Assembly: GCF_035508675.1 (NCBI RefSeq) | Contig: NZ_DATJMN010000401.1 | Coordinates: 1-16,082, forward strand | Length of the DNA stretch: 16,082 nucleotides | Direction: 5' to 3' | Source of the DNA: Dyella_B sp035508675 | GTDB lineage: Bacteria; Pseudomonadota; Gammaproteobacteria; Xanthomonadales; Rhodanobacteraceae | Part shown: piece by piece, positions 14,541 through 16,082 of the stretch | How the letters are laid out: every line of letters starts with the position of its first letter | Numbering within the stretch: position 1 is the first letter of the stretch | Program-made: the position numbers and the translations under genes | Notes under the pieces: generated by a model | Told to the model about the DNA's origin: nothing | The model's database searches: none | What the model saw: only the letters and a program-made list of their open reading frames with translations

Positions 14541-14966
14541 TCACCAGGTCGTCACTGCACCGCACCCGGATATGAAAGGCATATCGCTCTCGGTCAGTTC
14601 CAGTATGCACGTCGAAAGCGAGCCACCCATCCCTTGCGCTTTCAAGGTAAATCGCGTGGGCCACGCTTCGAGGGTGTAGGTGAAATGCTTGGCTTGCGAC
14701 GGGTGCCAGCCTGGGTAAGCGCGGACAATGTCGCTGGCGCTCATCGTCGTGTGCGCACGGGTGCTGTAAACCAGATTGTGCTGCAATTGGTTTTCAAGAT
14801 CGCGCGCCAATGCAGTCAAATCCGTCTTCGCCGCCTGTACCTCCGCACGGGCCAGGTAATTGCCGTAGGCATTCATCGCGATCATGGCCAGGATGGCGGC
14901 GATGATAATCACCACCACCAGCTCGATCAACGTGAAGCCGCTTCGCGCGCGCATCGTGTTCATCAT
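14541..14966 (-). CDS. Type IV pilin-like (PilE-type minor pilin or pseudopilin) protein
   Basis: The 141-aa product has a textbook class III signal: a short basic leader ending at Gly10, then Phe11 and the helix FTLIELVVVIIIAAILAMIA with the essential Glu at mature position 5 (Glu15). It would be cut and N-methylated by the PilD prepilin peptidase and assembled into a pilus or pseudopilus. A continuous amphipathic alpha1 helix runs to about 65, and the globular part holds Cys120 and Cys135, spaced like the C-terminal disulfide loop of pilins. The ATG at 14966 (another directly after at 14963) has AAGGA about 6-7 nt upstream. No other pilus gene adjoins it; the nearest downstream gene is the CadC-like regulator after 294 bp of repeats. 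Minor pilin versus major subunit or type II secretion pseudopilin cannot be decided here. Confidence 0.88.
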   Translation of the reverse strand: MMNTMRARSGFTLIELVVVIIIAAILAMIAMNAYGNYLARAEVQAAKTDLTALARDLENQLQHNLVYSTRAHTTMSASDIVRAYPGWHPSQAKHFTYTLEAWPTRFTLKAQGMGGSLSTCILELTESDMPFISGCGAVTTW

Positions 14967-15204
14967 GCAAAATCCTTTCTTCGCGACTTTCCCAACGGCA
15001 TCGGTTGGCGATTGTCTGCCCGATTTCGGTTGTCATGGATCGTAGGTCGATATAACCAGGGGAACCATGGCATGACGCAGCCCAATCTCTGTCACGGCGG
15101 GACATGCAGCGGTGTTTTTTTGCGGCATTTCCGCCATCGCAGGCCCTAAGTGACAGCTAATCGAGCCGCAAAGGCGATGGCCGTGGACGGGCGGCAAGGC
15201 GATC
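14967..15204. other. Divergent intergenic region between pilin-like and Roadblock genes
   Basis: This 238-bp region must carry both promoters. On the minus strand TTATAT around 15053-15048 is a possible -10 for the pilin-like gene with no convincing -35. On the plus strand a T7 run (15115-15121) precedes TTGCGG, but no good -10 follows at the right distance. An in-frame TGA at about 15151 bounds the Roadblock ORF. No sigma-54 box was recognised. Confidence 0.35.
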
Positions 15205-15723
15205 ATGCTCATCCTGCACATACGGGCGCACGCAAGCGGTACTTTCGCGCCGGTCACGCTTCATTACGATCACGCCACCGCCTGGTTGAAACGCATGCAC
15301 GAATCCCTTGTAGCCCATACCGCCTTCCGGCGGCTGGCACAGCTCCGCGCCATTTGCGACCGTGAGCTGGCCGAACTTTGCCAGCAATACCCCGAAATCA
15401 GCCTGGCCGTGGTGGCCACCGCCGATGCGCGGCTGATCAGCATGCATTCGACCATCGCGCAGGATGGCAACCGCATCGCCGCCATGACCGGCTCGCTGCT
15501 GGGCCTGTGCGAATCGCTGGCGCGCGAGTTGGCCGGCGGCAGCTGCCAGTCCACCGTGGTGTCGATGGAGCACTACACCTGCATCATCGTGCGCATTGCC
15601 GATCCGCGTCATCCGCTTTCGCTGGCCATCGGCGTGGGACACAACATCCTGCTGGCGCTGTCGCGCCGCGTTGCGCTGGACCTGGCCACGCGCCTTTCCA
15701 TGCAGCTGCAGCGCCTGGCGTAA
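15205..15723 (+). CDS. Roadblock/LC7-like domain protein, 172 aa
   Basis: The core from about residue 40 to 165 has the pattern of Roadblock/LC7 proteins: a helix (FRRLAQLRAICDRELAELCQ), a beta-hairpin with DARLISMHS, a central helix holding DGNRIAAMTGSLLGLCESLA (86-105), a strand pair with STVVSMEHYTCIIVRIAD and a final region PLSLAIGVGHNILLALSRRV. Such proteins are small scaffold or GAP-like partners of Ras-like GTPases, for example MglB with MglA in Myxococcus, and in many other bacteria their role is unknown. It appears cytoplasmic. The start at 15205 has AAGG 5 nt upstream; an internal ATG at 15295 would remove 30 poorly conserved-looking residues. A second gene of probably similar type follows after 55 bp. 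No GTPase gene is visible in the window. Confidence 0.78.
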   Translation: MLILHIRAHASGTFAPVTLHYDHATAWLKRMHESLVAHTAFRRLAQLRAICDRELAELCQQYPEISLAVVATADARLISMHSTIAQDGNRIAAMTGSLLGLCESLARELAGGSCQSTVVSMEHYTCIIVRIADPRHPLSLAIGVGHNILLALSRRVALDLATRLSMQLQRLA

Positions 15724-15778
15724 ACGCAGCACTCCCGCCTTCGCCCAACCCCTTCCCTCTTACGCAAGGACCCCCTGC

Positions 15779-16082
15779 ATGAGCCATCTGAGCCTTGAAA
15801 CGCTGCGCAACATCGACGGTTACATCGCCAGCGCCCTGGTTGATGACGACAGCGGCATGCTGATGGCCGGCGACAGCCTGGCCAGCATCGACCTGGAACT
15901 GGCCGCCGCCGGCAACGCCGAGGTGGTACGCGCCAAGCGCAAGGTGGCCAACGCACTGAAACTCAACGACACGATCGAGGACATCCTGGTCAGCCTGGAG
16001 CGCCAGTACCACCTGATCCGCCCGCTGTCGACCAACAAGCATGTGTTCGTGTACGTGATCATCGATCGCCAGAAGTCGAACC
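15779..16082 (+). CDS. N-terminal part of a second, probably Roadblock-like protein
   Basis: The reading frame opens with MSHLSLETLRNIDGYIASAL and runs off the right edge after 101 full codons without a stop. The visible part has an opening helix, a short DDDSGMLMAGD hairpin, a helix from about 40 to 78 (AAAGNAEVVRAKRKVANALK and LNDTIEDILVSLERQ) and a strand with HVFVYVIID, which is the order expected of a Roadblock/LC7 fold of about 120 residues. The assignment to the family is by pattern and neighbourhood, not by a strong signature. The ATG at 15779 has AAGGA 8 nt upstream. It lies 55 bp after the first Roadblock gene on the same strand and is probably co-transcribed; a partner GTPase or further motility genes may lie to the right. 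Confidence 0.75.
   Translation, partial: MSHLSLETLRNIDGYIASALVDDDSGMLMAGDSLASIDLELAAAGNAEVVRAKRKVANALKLNDTIEDILVSLERQYHLIRPLSTNKHVFVYVIIDRQKSN

Noticed and set aside
15157..15732. A 191-codon minus-strand frame
   Set aside because: It is antisense to the Roadblock gene, which has a start signal and fold pattern; the antisense product shows no domain.

Overview
The window reads as chromosomal DNA of a high-GC gammaproteobacterium, most likely of the Xanthomonadales/Lysobacterales (Rhodanobacteraceae such as Dyella or Rhodanobacter would fit). That placement is inference. It rests on the folC / SPOR-protein / cvpA / purF order, on the NfeD-stomatin pair, on a large membrane-anchored winged-helix/TPR regulator, and on the dispersed short palindromic (REP-like) repeats with GGGATTTCATCCC or ATTCCCGC...GCGGGAAT cores. 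No rRNA, tRNA, CRISPR array or transposase gene is visible.

Layout. 1-92: the extreme left edge holds a strong leftward sigma-70-type promoter overlapped by a perfect 8+8 bp palindrome, probably controlling a gene that lies almost wholly outside the window. 93-4025 (minus strand): the dedD-like SPOR gene, cvpA and purF, closely spaced and probably one transcript, followed by a ferritin-like DUF455 gene beyond a strong hairpin. 4026-4716: a 691-bp gene-free spacer packed with REP-like and inverted-repeat modules, separating folC (4717-5991) from the genes it usually adjoins. 5992-6132: more hairpins. 6133-8542 (minus): nfeD, a stomatin-like gene overlapping it by ATGA, and an unlisted 53-codon membrane micro-gene with an excellent ribosome binding site. 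8727-10379 (minus): an exported sugar (sorbosone-type) dehydrogenase with an N-terminal cytochrome c domain. 10587-11234 (minus): two small uncharacterised genes, the downstream one ending inside a REP element. 11495-11680 (plus): a tiny cysteine-containing ORF. 11862-14246 (minus): a CadC-like regulator with a long TPR tail. 14541-14966 (minus): a type IV pilin-like protein. 15205-end (plus): two successive genes, one a Roadblock/LC7-like protein and one of probably related type that is cut by the window end.

How the genes fit together. PurF starts purine synthesis, CvpA is an associated membrane protein, the SPOR protein is a septal peptidoglycan-binding factor and FolC makes (polyglutamyl)folate, which purine synthesis needs; this is a remnant of the widespread accD-folC-dedD-cvpA-purF cluster. 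NfeD and the SPFH protein form a membrane-quality/microdomain pair. The pilin-like gene and the Roadblock genes are divergently arranged around a 238-bp intergenic region. Roadblock proteins are known partners of small GTPases in motility control, so a functional link is possible, but nothing in the window proves it. I do not see a complete undescribed defence or mobile system. The most novel-looking items are the 53-aa membrane micro-gene, the edge operator/promoter, the nested inverted-repeat cluster and the Roadblock pair.
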